A DNA stretch of 64,000 nt from Nocardioides rubriscoriae (GCF_008087085.1 NZ_VIYJ01000010.1:1-64000), one strand, 5' to 3'. Positions 50,868 through 60,148 are shown, numbered from the stretch's first letter. The notes: generated from the letters alone by a model not told the origin. A program made the numbers and translations.

Positions 50868-51825
50868 TCTCGCCCGAGTAGCGCACCGACACTCCTGCGC
50901 AGTGCGGGCAGGGGATCGGCCGCCCCTCCCAGCCCCGCTGCTGGAGCAGCGTCCCGACCTTGCGTGCCGTCGTGCACGGCCGACCGTGGACCTGCCCCCA
51001 CCCGAGCCGTACGGTCAGGTGCCCGTCGAGCGCCGAGTCGAGGTCGCGGTCGAGATCGAGGTCACGAGCCTGCGCGTTGTCGTGGAAGAGCCGACCGTCG
51101 AGCTCGACGCGCAGCCGTGCCGGGGCGTACTCCACGTCGCGGTAAAGCGGGCCGCGGCTCGAATCGGCGACCTGGCGCTTCGCGACGGGGAGCCCGTGCG
51201 GCCGCTCGACCCGCGTGAGGTAGCCGTGCTCGAGGACCGAGCACGTGCCAGCGGCGACGTCGGCCAGGACCCCGTCCAGGAACGCCCGCCGCGCGATCCT
51301 CTCCCGTGTCGCCAGGGTGGTCGCGAGCCGTGCGGCCGTCGTACGCCGGGCCTGGACCGCATCGGCGAGCGCGGCGATCGCGGCCAGGTCGTCGGCCGCC
51401 TCGCTCGCCACGTCGAGCACCGCGTGCTCGGCGCGGACCCGGGGCGGGCTGGCGCTCCAGCGCACCTTGTCGTCGAGACGTGCCAGGTGGTGCAGCCGTA
51501 CGCCGGGTGGCGCGGCCGGCGAGCGGGTCCGGTCGACCGCGACGTGGATCACCTCGTCGACCGGCACCCGGCCGGGCCCGTCGTCGGCGCGGAGCGCCGA
51601 GCGGTGGCACAGCGCCGCGGGCTCGAGCGCCAGGACAGCGACCCAGGCACGTTGGCGCCAGCTGAGGTCACCGGTGTGGTTCACGTAGACGCCCGGCACC
51701 CGCATCACGAGCTCGCGTCGGCGGATCCGGCGGCGGATCGTGGTCGCAGCGACCCCGTGGTCGAGGAGCTGGGCGCGGCTGACGACGCCGGACTGGCGTT
51801 CGAGGAGCTCGTCGAGGGCTGACAT
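50860..51825 (-). CDS. AbiEi-like/DUF559 protein
   Basis: 321 residues from ATG 51825 (GTG 51852 also possible). N-terminal winged helix of the AbiEi antitoxin type (LLERQSGVVSRAQLLDHGVA, then TTIRRRIRRRELVMRVPGVY), a middle helical region, and a C-terminal DUF559/Vsr-like nuclease fold (EYAPARLRVELDGRLFHDNA, LTVRLGWGQVHGRPC). A final CPHC may bind zinc. No AbiEii-type toxin is adjacent, so a toxin-antitoxin role is unlikely; these solitary genes are common in actinobacteria and uncharacterised. It is an intact relative of the broken gene at 38316-39229. Confidence 0.65.
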   Translation of the reverse strand: MSALDELLERQSGVVSRAQLLDHGVAATTIRRRIRRRELVMRVPGVYVNHTGDLSWRQRAWVAVLALEPAALCHRSALRADDGPGRVPVDEVIHVAVDRTRSPAAPPGVRLHHLARLDDKVRWSASPPRVRAEHAVLDVASEAADDLAAIAALADAVQARRTTAARLATTLATRERIARRAFLDGVLADVAAGTCSVLEHGYLTRVERPHGLPVAKRQVADSSRGPLYRDVEYAPARLRVELDGRLFHDNAQARDLDLDRDLDSALDGHLTVRLGWGQVHGRPCTTARKVGTLLQQRGWEGRPIPCPHCAGVSVRYSGETG

Positions 51826-51981
51826 GCCAGCGATGCTGACCGGTGCGGTCACCCGGCGCCACCGGCCGGCGTCGGCCTGTGGAGGACCGCCTGCGCACGG
51901 CGGGCTCCACGACAGTGCCGTACCCAGGTGTCAGCCCGTGACACCTGGGTACGGCACTCGCGCTCGGGAGGGTCGTGGACC

Positions 51982-53874
51982 TCAGGCGGGCGCCGTCAGG
52001 TCGTAGACCGTCACCCCGTCGACGGTCTGGGCGGTGTAGGTCGCGGCCACCCACGCCTCGATCTCGGAGCTGCCGCCCGCGCCGCCGGCCGCGCCCGGTC
52101 CGCCGGGTCCGCCGGGTCCGCCCCCACCGGCGATGAAGTAGTGGATGCGGCCGTCCGCGACGTAGGCCTGGAACTGCGCGAGCGTCGGGCTCGGGTCGCT
52201 GCCGTTGAAGCCGCCGATCGGCATGACCGACTGCTCGGTCGCCAGCTGGTAGCCCGCGGCGGAGTTGGCGCCGACGGTGGCGGCGACCCAGTCGTAGGAG
52301 TCGGCGTCCTGGAGCAGCATCGAGGTCAGCGTGGCGGTCGAGGTGGAGCCGTTGAGCAGCCCACCAGCCCCACCACCCGGCCCGAACCCACCGGTCGAGG
52401 ACGGTCCCGCGGTCGGGATCGAGCCGGTGTGCGGAGTGGCCGCGGTCGTCAGGGAGTACGCCGTCGGGCCGGCGAGTGCTGCGACCAGGGCGACCAGCGA
52501 GACCGCGCCGGCCACGCGGCGGGGCAGGTGGCGGCCGCCGACGACCATGAGGGCGGCGGCGAAGCCGAGCACGACCGCCGTCCAGCGCAGCCAGGGGTGG
52601 TAGTCGGAGGTGCGCGAGAGCAGCACGAACGACCACGCCGAGGTGAGAGCGACCGTGAAGCCGAGCACGCCGGACGCGGCCAGCGACTCCCGCCGCTGCC
52701 ACAGCGCCCACGAGCCGAGGGCGACGCACGCGGCGATCGCCGGGGCCAGCGCGACGTTGTAGTAGGTGTGGAAGATGCCGGCCATGAACGAGAACGTCGC
52801 GGCGGTGACCACCAGCCAGCCGAGCATCAGCGACGCGGCCACCCTGACCGGACGCCGTCCGGCCCGGATCGCGGCGACGCCCAGCACGAGCGCGGCGGGC
52901 AGCAGCCAGGCGATCTGGCCGCCGTTGTCGGTGCCGAGCAGCCGGAGGAGCCCGGTCGAGCCCCAGCCCCTGCCCCCACCGCCGACCGAGCCGGTCTCGT
53001 CGCCGGTGAGGCGGCCGAAGCCGTTGTAGCCGAAGGTCAGCTCGAGGAAGTCGTTGGTCTGGCTGCCGCCGATGTAGGGCCGTGACCCCCACCAGCCCGT
53101 GGGCCAGAGCTCGACGATCGCGACCCACCAGCCGGCGCCGGCGACCATGGCCCCGAACGCCGCGAGCAGGTGCCCGACGCGGGTGCGCCAGGGCAGGGCC
53201 GCGAAGACGGCGTACGTCACGGCGAAGCCGGGCAGCACGAGGAAGGCCTGCAGGGTCTTGGTGAGGAACGCCAGCCCCAGCAGCCCGCCCGCGAGCACCA
53301 GCCACCGGAGGGCGCGAGGGGAGCCGACCGCGCGGAAGGTCGCGTACGCCGCGCAGAGCATCAGCAGGGTCAGCAGCGCGTCGGGGTTGTTGAAGCGGAA
53401 CATCAGCGCCGCGACGGGCGTGACCGCCAGGGTGAGCCCGGCGAGCAGGCCCGCCCAGGGGTTGCCGGTGGCGCGACGCACGAGCGCGACGAGCACGGCC
53501 ACCGAGGCCACGCCCATCAGCGCTTGCGGCACGAGCAGCGCCCACGACGACAACCCGAAGACGCGCACCGACAGCGCCATCGGCCACAGCGAGAGCGGTG
53601 GCTTGTCGACCGTGATCGACCCGGCGGCGTCGGAGGCGCCGAAGAAGAACGCCTTCCACGACTCCGACCCGGCCTGCACGGCCGCTGCGTAGAACGAGTT
53701 GGCCCAGCCCGACTCGCCCAGGCCCCACAGGTAGAGCACGGCGGTGCTGCCCAGCAGCACGACGTACGCCGCGCGCTCGGGTCGGACCCGCCGCGGGGGC
53801 CGCGCCGCAGCGGGTGGCGCCGGCTCGGGAGGGGGTGCGGACAGGGAGGGGCGGTCGGGAGCGATCGTCGTCAT
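51982..53874 (-). CDS. GT39-type (ArnT/YkcB-like) membrane mannosyltransferase, copy 1
   Basis: 630 residues. About a dozen membrane helices follow a Pro-rich cytosolic start. The GT39 signatures are SGWANSFYAAAVQAGSESWK, the catalytic-loop acid in SITVDKPPLSLWPMALSVR and LMFRFNNPDALLTLL. The extracytoplasmic C-terminal domain has ANSAAGYQLATEQSVMPIGG and a Gly/Pro-rich loop. Such enzymes transfer sugar from polyprenyl phosphate to lipid or protein outside the membrane. The gene is immediately downstream of a paralogue with the same order of motifs, 47 bp apart. Confidence 0.82.
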   Translation of the reverse strand: MTTIAPDRPSLSAPPPEPAPPAAARPPRRVRPERAAYVVLLGSTAVLYLWGLGESGWANSFYAAAVQAGSESWKAFFFGASDAAGSITVDKPPLSLWPMALSVRVFGLSSWALLVPQALMGVASVAVLVALVRRATGNPWAGLLAGLTLAVTPVAALMFRFNNPDALLTLLMLCAAYATFRAVGSPRALRWLVLAGGLLGLAFLTKTLQAFLVLPGFAVTYAVFAALPWRTRVGHLLAAFGAMVAGAGWWVAIVELWPTGWWGSRPYIGGSQTNDFLELTFGYNGFGRLTGDETGSVGGGGRGWGSTGLLRLLGTDNGGQIAWLLPAALVLGVAAIRAGRRPVRVAASLMLGWLVVTAATFSFMAGIFHTYYNVALAPAIAACVALGSWALWQRRESLAASGVLGFTVALTSAWSFVLLSRTSDYHPWLRWTAVVLGFAAALMVVGGRHLPRRVAGAVSLVALVAALAGPTAYSLTTAATPHTGSIPTAGPSSTGGFGPGGGAGGLLNGSTSTATLTSMLLQDADSYDWVAATVGANSAAGYQLATEQSVMPIGGFNGSDPSPTLAQFQAYVADGRIHYFIAGGGGPGGPGGPGAAGGAGGSSEIEAWVAATYTAQTVDGVTVYDLTAPA

Positions 53875-53921
53875 GCCACGAGGGTGGGCCGCGGGGCTGG
53901 GGCCCAGGTCGGGCCGACCTG

Positions 53922-55769
53922 TCAGGTCGCTGTGAGGTCGTAGACGACCACGCCGTCGACGCTGGTCGCGACGAAGTGGCGGGCCACCCACCGCTCGATC
54001 CGCTCGGCGTCGTTGCTGCCGGTGCGCGTGACCGGCTGCACCTCGCCGTCGGACTCCGGCACGTAGCGGCCGCCGCCGGCGATCAGCCAGTGGATGCGCC
54101 CGGCCGCGACCAGCCGGCGGAACCCGGCGAGGGTCGGGCTCGGGTCGGTGCCGTTGAAGCCGCCCAGGGGCATCACGGGGCGGTCGGTGGCGAGCTGGAA
54201 GCCCGCCGCCGAGTTGGCGCCGGTCACCGCCGCCACCCACGTGTAGTCCTGCGCGTCGGCGACCAGCAGCCGGGTCAGCGCCGGCGTCGACCGGCTGACG
54301 GTGAGCAGGTCGCCCACCGGCGCCGCGTCGTACGACGGGCCGGAGCGCACCGGTCCGGCGTGGGGCACGGCCCCGGTGTGCGGGGTCGCGGCGGTCTCGA
54401 CCGAGTACGCCGCCGGCCCGACGTACGCCGCCGCGAGGGCGGCCGCGGCGAAGCCGACGCCCACGGGGATGGCCCGTCGGTGCGCGACGGCCACGCGCCA
54501 CAGCGCCACCGCCACGGCCGCGCCGACCGCCCAGGGCAGCCACGGCGACCACGACCGCTGGGGCCAGAGCACCGCGAGCGCCAGCACCCCGGTCACCGCG
54601 ACGGCCAGGCCGAAGGCCCACGTCGCGGCGGCGGCGGCGCGGTGCTCCCACACGATGTGGGCGCCGATGCCGACCAGGGACGCGACGGCCGGGGCGAGCG
54701 CGACGGTGTAGTAGTCGTGGAAGATCCCGTTCATCAGGCTGAAGACCGCCCAGGTCACGACGGCCCAGGTCAGCCACAGCACGAGCGCGGGCCGGGCGCG
54801 GGAGTCCTCGACCTGCCCAGCACGGGTCAGCCACAGCGCGGCGACCGCGAGCACCACCGCGGCCGGCAGCAGCCACGAGGCCTGGCCGCCGGTGCCGGGG
54901 TCGAGCAGGCGAAGGAGCGTGTTGCTGCCCCAGCCCTGGGGGCCCGAGACCGCCCCGGTCTGCGCGCCGGTGAGACGTCCGACGCCGTTGTAGCCGAGCA
55001 CCAGCTCGAGGGCCGAGTTGTGCTGCGAGCCGCCGATGAAGGGTCGCGACGACGAGGGCCACAGGTCGACCACGACCACCCACCACGAGCCGGCCACGAC
55101 CAACGCGGCCGCGGCGCCCAGCAGGTGCAGCACCCGGCGCCGCCACGGCACCACCGCGAACACCGCGTAGACCAGCACGAGCGCCGGCAGCACCAGGAAC
55201 GCCTGCAGCATCTTGGTGAGGAACGCCAGCCCGACCAGCCCCCCGCCCAGCACCAGCCAGGCCCATGCGCGCGGGCTGTCGAGCGCCCGCAGGGTCGCGA
55301 CCGCCGCACCGGCGAGCAGCAGCACGAGCAGGCCGTCGGGGTTGTTGAAGCGGAACATCAGCACGGCGACCGGCGTGAGCGCGAAGGTCGCCCCGGCCAG
55401 CAGCGCCGCCCCGCCCGAGCCGGTCGCCCGGCGTACGCCGTGGTGGACGACGGCCACCGTGGCCACGCCCATCAGGGCCTGGGGCAGCAGGATCGCCCAC
55501 GAGGAGAGCCCGAACGCCCGCACCGACAGCGCCATCGGCCACACGCCCAGCGGCGGCTTGTCGACGGTGATCGACCCGGCGGCGTCGAAGGAGCCGAAGA
55601 AGAACGCGCGCCACGACTCGGCCCCCGACTGCGCCGCGGCCGAGTAGTAGGCGTTGGCCCAGCCGGAGGAGCCGAGGCCCCACAGGTAGAGCAGGGCGGT
55701 CGCGGCCAGCAGGCCCCACAGGGGCCGGACGCGGCGGAGTCGTGCGAGCGGGTCGTGCCGGGGGCGCAT
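53922..55769 (-). CDS. GT39-type (ArnT/YkcB-like) membrane mannosyltransferase, copy 2
   Basis: 615 residues, paralogue of the downstream gene: SGWANAYYSAAAQSGAESWR, SITVDKPPLGVWPMALSVR, LMFRFNNPDGLLVLL and the C-terminal ANSAAGFQLATDRPVMPLGG are all shared. The main difference is the C-terminal domain, which lacks the long Gly/Pro loop of the other copy. Both are likely expressed from one promoter upstream of 55769 and may act on different acceptors or as partners. The sugar and acceptor cannot be read from sequence. Confidence 0.82.
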   Translation of the reverse strand: MRPRHDPLARLRRVRPLWGLLAATALLYLWGLGSSGWANAYYSAAAQSGAESWRAFFFGSFDAAGSITVDKPPLGVWPMALSVRAFGLSSWAILLPQALMGVATVAVVHHGVRRATGSGGAALLAGATFALTPVAVLMFRFNNPDGLLVLLLAGAAVATLRALDSPRAWAWLVLGGGLVGLAFLTKMLQAFLVLPALVLVYAVFAVVPWRRRVLHLLGAAAALVVAGSWWVVVVDLWPSSSRPFIGGSQHNSALELVLGYNGVGRLTGAQTGAVSGPQGWGSNTLLRLLDPGTGGQASWLLPAAVVLAVAALWLTRAGQVEDSRARPALVLWLTWAVVTWAVFSLMNGIFHDYYTVALAPAVASLVGIGAHIVWEHRAAAAATWAFGLAVAVTGVLALAVLWPQRSWSPWLPWAVGAAVAVALWRVAVAHRRAIPVGVGFAAAALAAAYVGPAAYSVETAATPHTGAVPHAGPVRSGPSYDAAPVGDLLTVSRSTPALTRLLVADAQDYTWVAAVTGANSAAGFQLATDRPVMPLGGFNGTDPSPTLAGFRRLVAAGRIHWLIAGGGRYVPESDGEVQPVTRTGSNDAERIERWVARHFVATSVDGVVVYDLTAT

Positions 55770-55874
55770 GGGCCCCAGCCTCCCCGGCTCCGCGCCGTCC
55801 CAGCCGCCGCCGACGGGGAGTTCACCGAGTCGTGCGCCAGTGTTCGGCGAGCGTCGCTCGCCGTTGCGCGCGCG

Positions 55875-57107
55875 TTAGCGCTGGACGACCGCCGCGAACT
55901 GGTCGAGGCCCCAGGCGAGGTCGTCCTCGGAGATCACCAGCGGGGGAGCCAGGCGGATGGTGGAGCCGTGGGTGTCCTTGGCCAGCACGCCGCGCGCCAT
56001 CAGCTGCTCGCAGACCTCGCGGCCGGTGCCGACGCCGGGGTCGATGTCGATGCCGGCCCACAGGCCGCGCACGCGGACGGCGATCACGCCGTGCCCGATC
56101 AACGACTCCAGGCGCGAGCGCAGCATCACGCTCATGTCGTCGGCGCGGCGCTGGAAGTCGCCGGTGGCGAGCATGTCGACGACGGTGCTGCCGACGGCGC
56201 AGGCCAGGGCGTTGCCGCCGAAGGTCGAGCCGTGCTGGCCGGGCTTGAGCACCCCGAGCACGTCGCGGTCGGCGACGACGGCCGAGACCGGGACGATGCC
56301 GGCGCCCAGCGCCTTGCCGAGCACGTAGAGGTCGGGGACGACGTCCTCGTGGTCGCAGGCGAAGGTGCGGCCGGTGCGGCCCAGGCCCGCCTGGATCTCG
56401 TCGGCGGCGAAGAGCACGTCGTGGCGGGTGCAGAGCTCGCGGATGCCGGCGAGGTAGCCGGCCGGCGGGATGACCACGCCGCCCTCGCCCTGGATCGGCT
56501 CGATCAGCACGCCGGCGGTGTGGGGCGTGATGGCGGCCTCGAGGGCCGCGAGGTCGCCGTAGGGGACGGTGACGAAGCCGGGCGCGAAGGGCCCGAAGTC
56601 GTCGCGCGCGTCGGGGTCGTCGGAGAAGCCGACGATGGTGGTGGTGCGGCCGTGGAAGTTGCCGCTGGCGACGATGATCTCGGCCTGGTCGGCGGGGATG
56701 CCCTTGACCCGGTAGCCCCACTTGCGCATGACCTTGATCGCGGTCTCGACGGCCTCGGCGCCGGTGTTCATCGGCAGCACGAGGTCCTTGCCGCACAGGT
56801 CGCCGAGCTTGGCGGTGAAGTCGGCGAACTGGTCGTGCACGAACGCGCGACTGGTCAGGGTCAGCTTGTCGAGCTGGGCGTGGGCCGCCTCGAGCAGCCG
56901 CGGGTGGGAGTGCCCGAAGTTGAGGGCGCTGTAGCCGGCCAGGAGGTCGAGGTAGCGGCGGCCGTCGACGTCGGTCATCCAGGCGCCCTCGGCGTGGGCG
57001 ACCACCACCGGCAGCGGGTGGTAGTTGTGGGCGGTGCGGGTCTCGGCACGCTCGAATTCACGGGCGCTGCTGGTCCGGCTGCTGGTGTCGACGGTCGTCG
57101 CGGTCAT
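55875..57107 (-). CDS. rocD: Ornithine aminotransferase (ornithine--oxo-acid transaminase)
   Basis: 410 residues, class III PLP aminotransferase. The Schiff-base lysine is Lys265 in LYVLGKALGAGIVPVSAV; Asp236 in LFAADEIQAGLGRTGRTF binds the PLP nitrogen. ALNFGHSHPRLL and NTGAEAVETAIKVMRKWGY are characteristic of ornithine aminotransferases. It converts ornithine to glutamate semialdehyde for arginine and ornithine use. In many actinobacteria a dimethylargininase gene precedes it; here none is adjacent. A short palindrome near 57155-57167 lies just upstream of the start. Confidence 0.9.
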   Translation of the reverse strand: MTATTVDTSSRTSSAREFERAETRTAHNYHPLPVVVAHAEGAWMTDVDGRRYLDLLAGYSALNFGHSHPRLLEAAHAQLDKLTLTSRAFVHDQFADFTAKLGDLCGKDLVLPMNTGAEAVETAIKVMRKWGYRVKGIPADQAEIIVASGNFHGRTTTIVGFSDDPDARDDFGPFAPGFVTVPYGDLAALEAAITPHTAGVLIEPIQGEGGVVIPPAGYLAGIRELCTRHDVLFAADEIQAGLGRTGRTFACDHEDVVPDLYVLGKALGAGIVPVSAVVADRDVLGVLKPGQHGSTFGGNALACAVGSTVVDMLATGDFQRRADDMSVMLRSRLESLIGHGVIAVRVRGLWAGIDIDPGVGTGREVCEQLMARGVLAKDTHGSTIRLAPPLVISEDDLAWGLDQFAAVVQR

Positions 57108-57154
57108 GGTCGCCTCCCTCGGGTCTCCTCCAGGGTAGGGGAGACACGGTCAAG

Positions 57155-57167
57155 ATTGTCAGACAAT
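57155..57167. promoter_or_regulatory. Palindromic operator candidate upstream of rocD
   Basis: ATTGTC-A-GACAAT is a perfect 13-bp palindrome about 50 bp before the rocD start. TTGTn3ACAA-type sites are typical of GntR- and Lrp-like regulators. No regulator of that class is adjacent. Confidence 0.45.
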
Positions 57168-57198
57168 ACGGTGGTCACCAAACCGGTCCGTGCCGACA

Positions 57199-57280
57199 CG
57201 ACCAGGTCTACACGACCAGGTCTGCGCGACCAGGTCTGCGCGACAGGTCAGCGCGACAGGTCAGCGCGGCTAGGTCAGCG
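57199..57280. repeat. Degenerate 13-14-bp tandem repeats at the phyH 3' end
   Basis: Six units: CGACCAGGTCTACA once, CGACCAGGTCTGCG twice, CGACAGGTCAGCG twice and CGGCTAGGTCAGCG once. The array spans the gap before and the last codons of the dioxygenase gene, so its stop codon (57270-57272) is created inside a repeat unit. Confidence 0.7.
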
Positions 57281-58235
57281 CGACGTCGCCGGCACTGCAC
57301 CAGCTGCCCGGGGTGTGGGTCTCGTGCACCACCCGCAGCTCGGCCTCGGTGTCGCCGACGGCCCGGGGGCGCAACGCGGGGTCCGGTCGCCAGTCGAAGG
57401 CGGGCGACCCGGGACGGGAGCGGGCGTGCTCGGCCAGGGCGAGCGGCACCAGCCGCAGCCTGCGCTCGACCCACGCGCGGTCCCAGGGGCCTTCGGCCAG
57501 CACCTGCTCGGCGGCGCGGAACTCGTAGTACAGCGTGCGACGGAGCCGGCCACCCTCGACCGGCGGTGAGCCGTGCACGAGCATCACGTCGTGCAGCAGC
57601 ACGTCGCCGGCCTGCAGCGGCACCTCGACGGCGCCGGGCACGTCCCAGCCGTGCCCGTCGGCCAGGGCGCAGACGTCGGTGACCGAGCGGTGCGAGCCGG
57701 GCACCACCCGCAGCGCCCCGTGTCCTGCGACCGACTCGTCGAGGTAGACGTCGATGTTGACGATCCGCCACCGTCGGGGGTGGACGGCGTCCTGGTGCCA
57801 CGCGATCGGCGCGCCGTCGCCGGCGTCCTTGAAGACCATCGACTCGTAGGTCGGCACGAAGTTCACCCCGTGCAGGCTCTCGGCGATCCCGAGCAGCTCC
57901 GGCGAGCCGAGCAGCTCCAGCGAGGCCGGCTCGCCCTTGTCGTGGAGGTAGTCGATGCGGAACATCACCCGACCCGAAGGCCGGTCGGCGAATCCGAAAT
58001 CACGCTGCTCGGGGGTGTCCCCGACCGTGCGGCCGTGCTCGATCCAGCGATCGGCCGCCGCGCGCAGCCGCTGGAGCAGGTCACCGGTGATCGTGCCGGG
58101 CAGCACCAGGTAGCCGTCGCGGTCGAAGCGGCCCAGCTGCTCCTCGTCGAGGTGGTACGCCGTGTGCCCGGTCGGTGTCGGGGCGAGCGTCGGGGCGGGA
58201 GCCGGAGCCGGGTCCGGGGTTGCTGCGGAGGTCAT
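57270..58235 (-). CDS. Phytanoyl-CoA dioxygenase-family (PhyH) protein
   Basis: 321 residues, Fe(II)/2-oxoglutarate dioxygenase. The iron ligands are His147 and Asp149 in IAWHQDAVHPRRW and His221 in MLVHGSPPVEGG; an Arg about ten residues on (RLRRTLYYEF) should bind 2-oxoglutarate. The opening GRFDRDGYLVLPGTI is typical of PhyH proteins. The Pro/Ala-rich first 20 residues are probably disordered. It is divergent from an AraC regulator 53 bp away, which probably controls it. The substrate is not known. Confidence 0.8.
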   Translation of the reverse strand: MTSAATPDPAPAPAPTLAPTPTGHTAYHLDEEQLGRFDRDGYLVLPGTITGDLLQRLRAAADRWIEHGRTVGDTPEQRDFGFADRPSGRVMFRIDYLHDKGEPASLELLGSPELLGIAESLHGVNFVPTYESMVFKDAGDGAPIAWHQDAVHPRRWRIVNIDVYLDESVAGHGALRVVPGSHRSVTDVCALADGHGWDVPGAVEVPLQAGDVLLHDVMLVHGSPPVEGGRLRRTLYYEFRAAEQVLAEGPWDRAWVERRLRLVPLALAEHARSRPGSPAFDWRPDPALRPRAVGDTEAELRVVHETHTPGSWCSAGDVALT

Positions 58236-58287
58236 GTCGACGACGCTAGACCGGAGCCAGCCGGGATTCCTCCGGCATGATCAGCAC

Positions 58288-59139
58288 ATGTTCCTAGATC
58301 CTCAGCCACCATCGGGGCCGGGCGCGGCGCTGGTCGTGCGCGACGACTCCTTCGGCCTGTCGTGCTGGAGCGGGGCACCCGCACCGATGGCCCACGCCCA
58401 CCGCCACGACGACATCGAGGTCAATGTGGTGGCCGCCGGCGAGCTGGTCTACCTCGTCGGGGGCCGCGACCTGGTGGTGCGGGCCGGGGAGTCGGCGACG
58501 TTCTGGGCCACGGTGCCGCACCAGCTGGTGGCCGCGGCGGCGGGCACCCGCAGCCACTGGCTCACCGTCCCGCTATCGCTGCTGCTCACCTGGCCCCTGC
58601 CCGCCGCCGCGCGCGACCGGCTGCTGTCCGCGCGTCCCCTCGTGGGTGCCGGTGGCCCCGCCGAGGAGCAGCTGGAGGGGTGGTCGCACGACCTGGGCGC
58701 CGGTGGCGAGGTCGCCGAGATCGCGGTGCTCGAGGTGCAGGCCCGGCTGCGTCGCCTGGTCGTGGGTGCGCGCGACACGCAGCCCGGTGCCGGCCCCGTG
58801 CGCGAGGTGTCCGGCCACGACCCGCGTGGGGCGGCGATGGCGGCGTGGATCCAGGCGCACTGCGCGGAGCCGATCGGGCCGGCCGACGTCGCGGCGACGG
58901 TGCACCTGCACCCGCATCACGCGATGGGGCTGTTCAAGGCGTCCTGCGGCCTGACGATGACGTCGTTCCTGGCCCAGTGCCGGGTCGCTCGCGCGCAGCA
59001 GCTGCTGCTGGCCACCGACCTGGCGGTCACCGAGGTCGGGCTGCGCTCGGGGTTCGGGTCGTCCAGCCGCTTCCACGAGGTGTTCTCGCGGGCGGTCGGG
59101 ACGTCTCCGGGGCGCTACCGGCGCGGCGTCACTCGTTGA
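58288..59139 (+). CDS. AraC-family transcriptional regulator
   Basis: 283 residues from ATG 58288. An N-terminal cupin sensor (HAHRHDDIEVNVVAAGELVY, then ESATFWATVPHQLVA) is followed by two helix-turn-helix units, the last with VTEVGLRSGFGSSSRFHEVF and SPGRYRRGV, the AraC/XylS ending. It presumably responds to a small sugar or acid and acts on the divergent phyH gene and perhaps the nearby sugar operon. It overlaps the convergent DeoR gene by 11 bp at the 3' end. An inverted CCGG-rich sequence (around 58246-58275) lies in the shared promoter. Confidence 0.85.
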   Translation: MFLDPQPPSGPGAALVVRDDSFGLSCWSGAPAPMAHAHRHDDIEVNVVAAGELVYLVGGRDLVVRAGESATFWATVPHQLVAAAAGTRSHWLTVPLSLLLTWPLPAAARDRLLSARPLVGAGGPAEEQLEGWSHDLGAGGEVAEIAVLEVQARLRRLVVGARDTQPGAGPVREVSGHDPRGAAMAAWIQAHCAEPIGPADVAATVHLHPHHAMGLFKASCGLTMTSFLAQCRVARAQQLLLATDLAVTEVGLRSGFGSSSRFHEVFSRAVGTSPGRYRRGVTR

Positions 59140-59917
59140 GCGGTGCGACGAGCACCAGCTCGGGACCGACCCCGTCCAGGGCCGCGACGGCGGCAGGGTC
59201 GAGACCGTCGTCGCAGATCAGCACGTCGGCCTGGGAGATGGCACCCCAGGAGGCCAGTCCGACGGTCTTCCACTTCGAGGAGTCCGAGAGCACCACCACG
59301 TGGCGCGCCTGGCCGATCAGGGCCCGATTGGTCTCCGACTCGGCCAGGTTGGGGCTGGTGAAGCCCGCGCGCACGTCGAAGCCGTAGGTGCCGATGAACA
59401 GGTGGTCGAAGTGCAGCGAACGGATGGTCAGGTCGGCGACCGGCCCGACGAGCGCGGCCGACGGGGTGCGGATGCCGCCGGTGAGGATGACGGTCTGCAT
59501 CGTCGGGTCGCCGAGCTCGATGATGGTCTCGGCGACGGTGATCGAGTTGGTGACCACGGTCAGCGCCGGCACGGTGGCCAGGTGCGCGGCCATGGCCCAG
59601 GTGGTGGTGCCGGCCGAGATGGCGATGGCGGTGCCGGGCTCGACCAGGGCCGCGGCGCGTGCGGCGATGGCCTGCTTCGCCGGCTGGGCGATCATCCGCT
59701 TGGACGCGAAGCTCGGCTCCTCCGCGACGCGCTGCCGGGCGTCGACGATCGCCCCGCCGTGCACCTTCTGCAGCGCGCCGTCGGCCTCGAGCCGGTCGAG
59801 GTCGCGGCGCACGGTCATGTCGGAGACGCCCAGGCGGGCGGTCAGCTCGCTGACCCGCACGCTCCCCGCACGACGGATCTCCTCGAGGATCAGCTCCTGG
59901 CGCTGCTGGGCGAGCAC
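59129..59917 (-). CDS. DeoR-family transcriptional regulator
   Basis: 262 residues. The GTG at 59917 is preceded by AGGAGG at a good distance, which fixes the start. The DeoR helix-turn-helix is at the N-terminus (ELTARLGVSDMTVRRDLDRL), followed by the signature HGGAIVDARQRVAEEPSFAS and a sugar-phosphate sensor domain (AISAGTTTWAMA, FIGTYGFDVRAGFTSPNLAE, KWKTVGLASWG). It probably represses the divergent sugar-uptake operon and is released by a phosphorylated sugar. Confidence 0.87.
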   Translation of the reverse strand: MLAQQRQELILEEIRRAGSVRVSELTARLGVSDMTVRRDLDRLEADGALQKVHGGAIVDARQRVAEEPSFASKRMIAQPAKQAIAARAAALVEPGTAIAISAGTTTWAMAAHLATVPALTVVTNSITVAETIIELGDPTMQTVILTGGIRTPSAALVGPVADLTIRSLHFDHLFIGTYGFDVRAGFTSPNLAESETNRALIGQARHVVVLSDSSKWKTVGLASWGAISQADVLICDDGLDPAAVAALDGVGPELVLVAPLNE

Positions 59918-60028
59918 GGGACCTCCTGACGGTGGATGTCGGTGGGGCCTCGTGGTCGATTGTTGGATCCAGGGCCCCCGAATCCGACACAAGTGAACAC
60001 CTTCAAAGCCCCAGGCGCCAGCAGCGGG

Positions 60029-60120
60029 CAGAAAGAAACCAAAATCGATCAGAAGAACGTACGAGTCTGTTGACTTTTGTTGGGGGCGCTGCGAGTGTGC
60101 CTGGTGCTGTGGCACTAGTC
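60029..60120 (+). promoter_or_regulatory. Candidate operator and promoter of the sugar-uptake operon
   Basis: Bases 60029-60056 hold A-rich direct repeats (AGAAAGAAACC, CAGAAG) of the kind bound by DeoR proteins. At 60070-60075 TTGACT followed by TTTTGTTGG provides a possible -35; on the opposite strand this reads CCAACAAAAGTCAA, a second A-rich copy. A clear -10 is not seen, so the promoter itself is uncertain. Confidence 0.35.
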
Positions 60121-60148
60121 ACACGACAGATCGAGCGAGCGAGGCGAC

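Noticed and set aside
50860..51825. Type IV toxin-antitoxin pair (AbiEi/AbiEii)
   Set aside because: Only the AbiEi-like helix-turn-helix is present; there is no adjacent nucleotidyltransferase toxin, and the gene is solitary.
51982..55719. A 1245-residue double-length glycosyltransferase
   Set aside because: The region upstream of 53874 is antisense-quality run-on in the frame; the second copy has its own frame and start at 55769.
53814..57569. 1251-residue plus-strand frame
   Set aside because: It spans the antisense of three recognisable genes and shows only Arg/Gly/His-rich noise.
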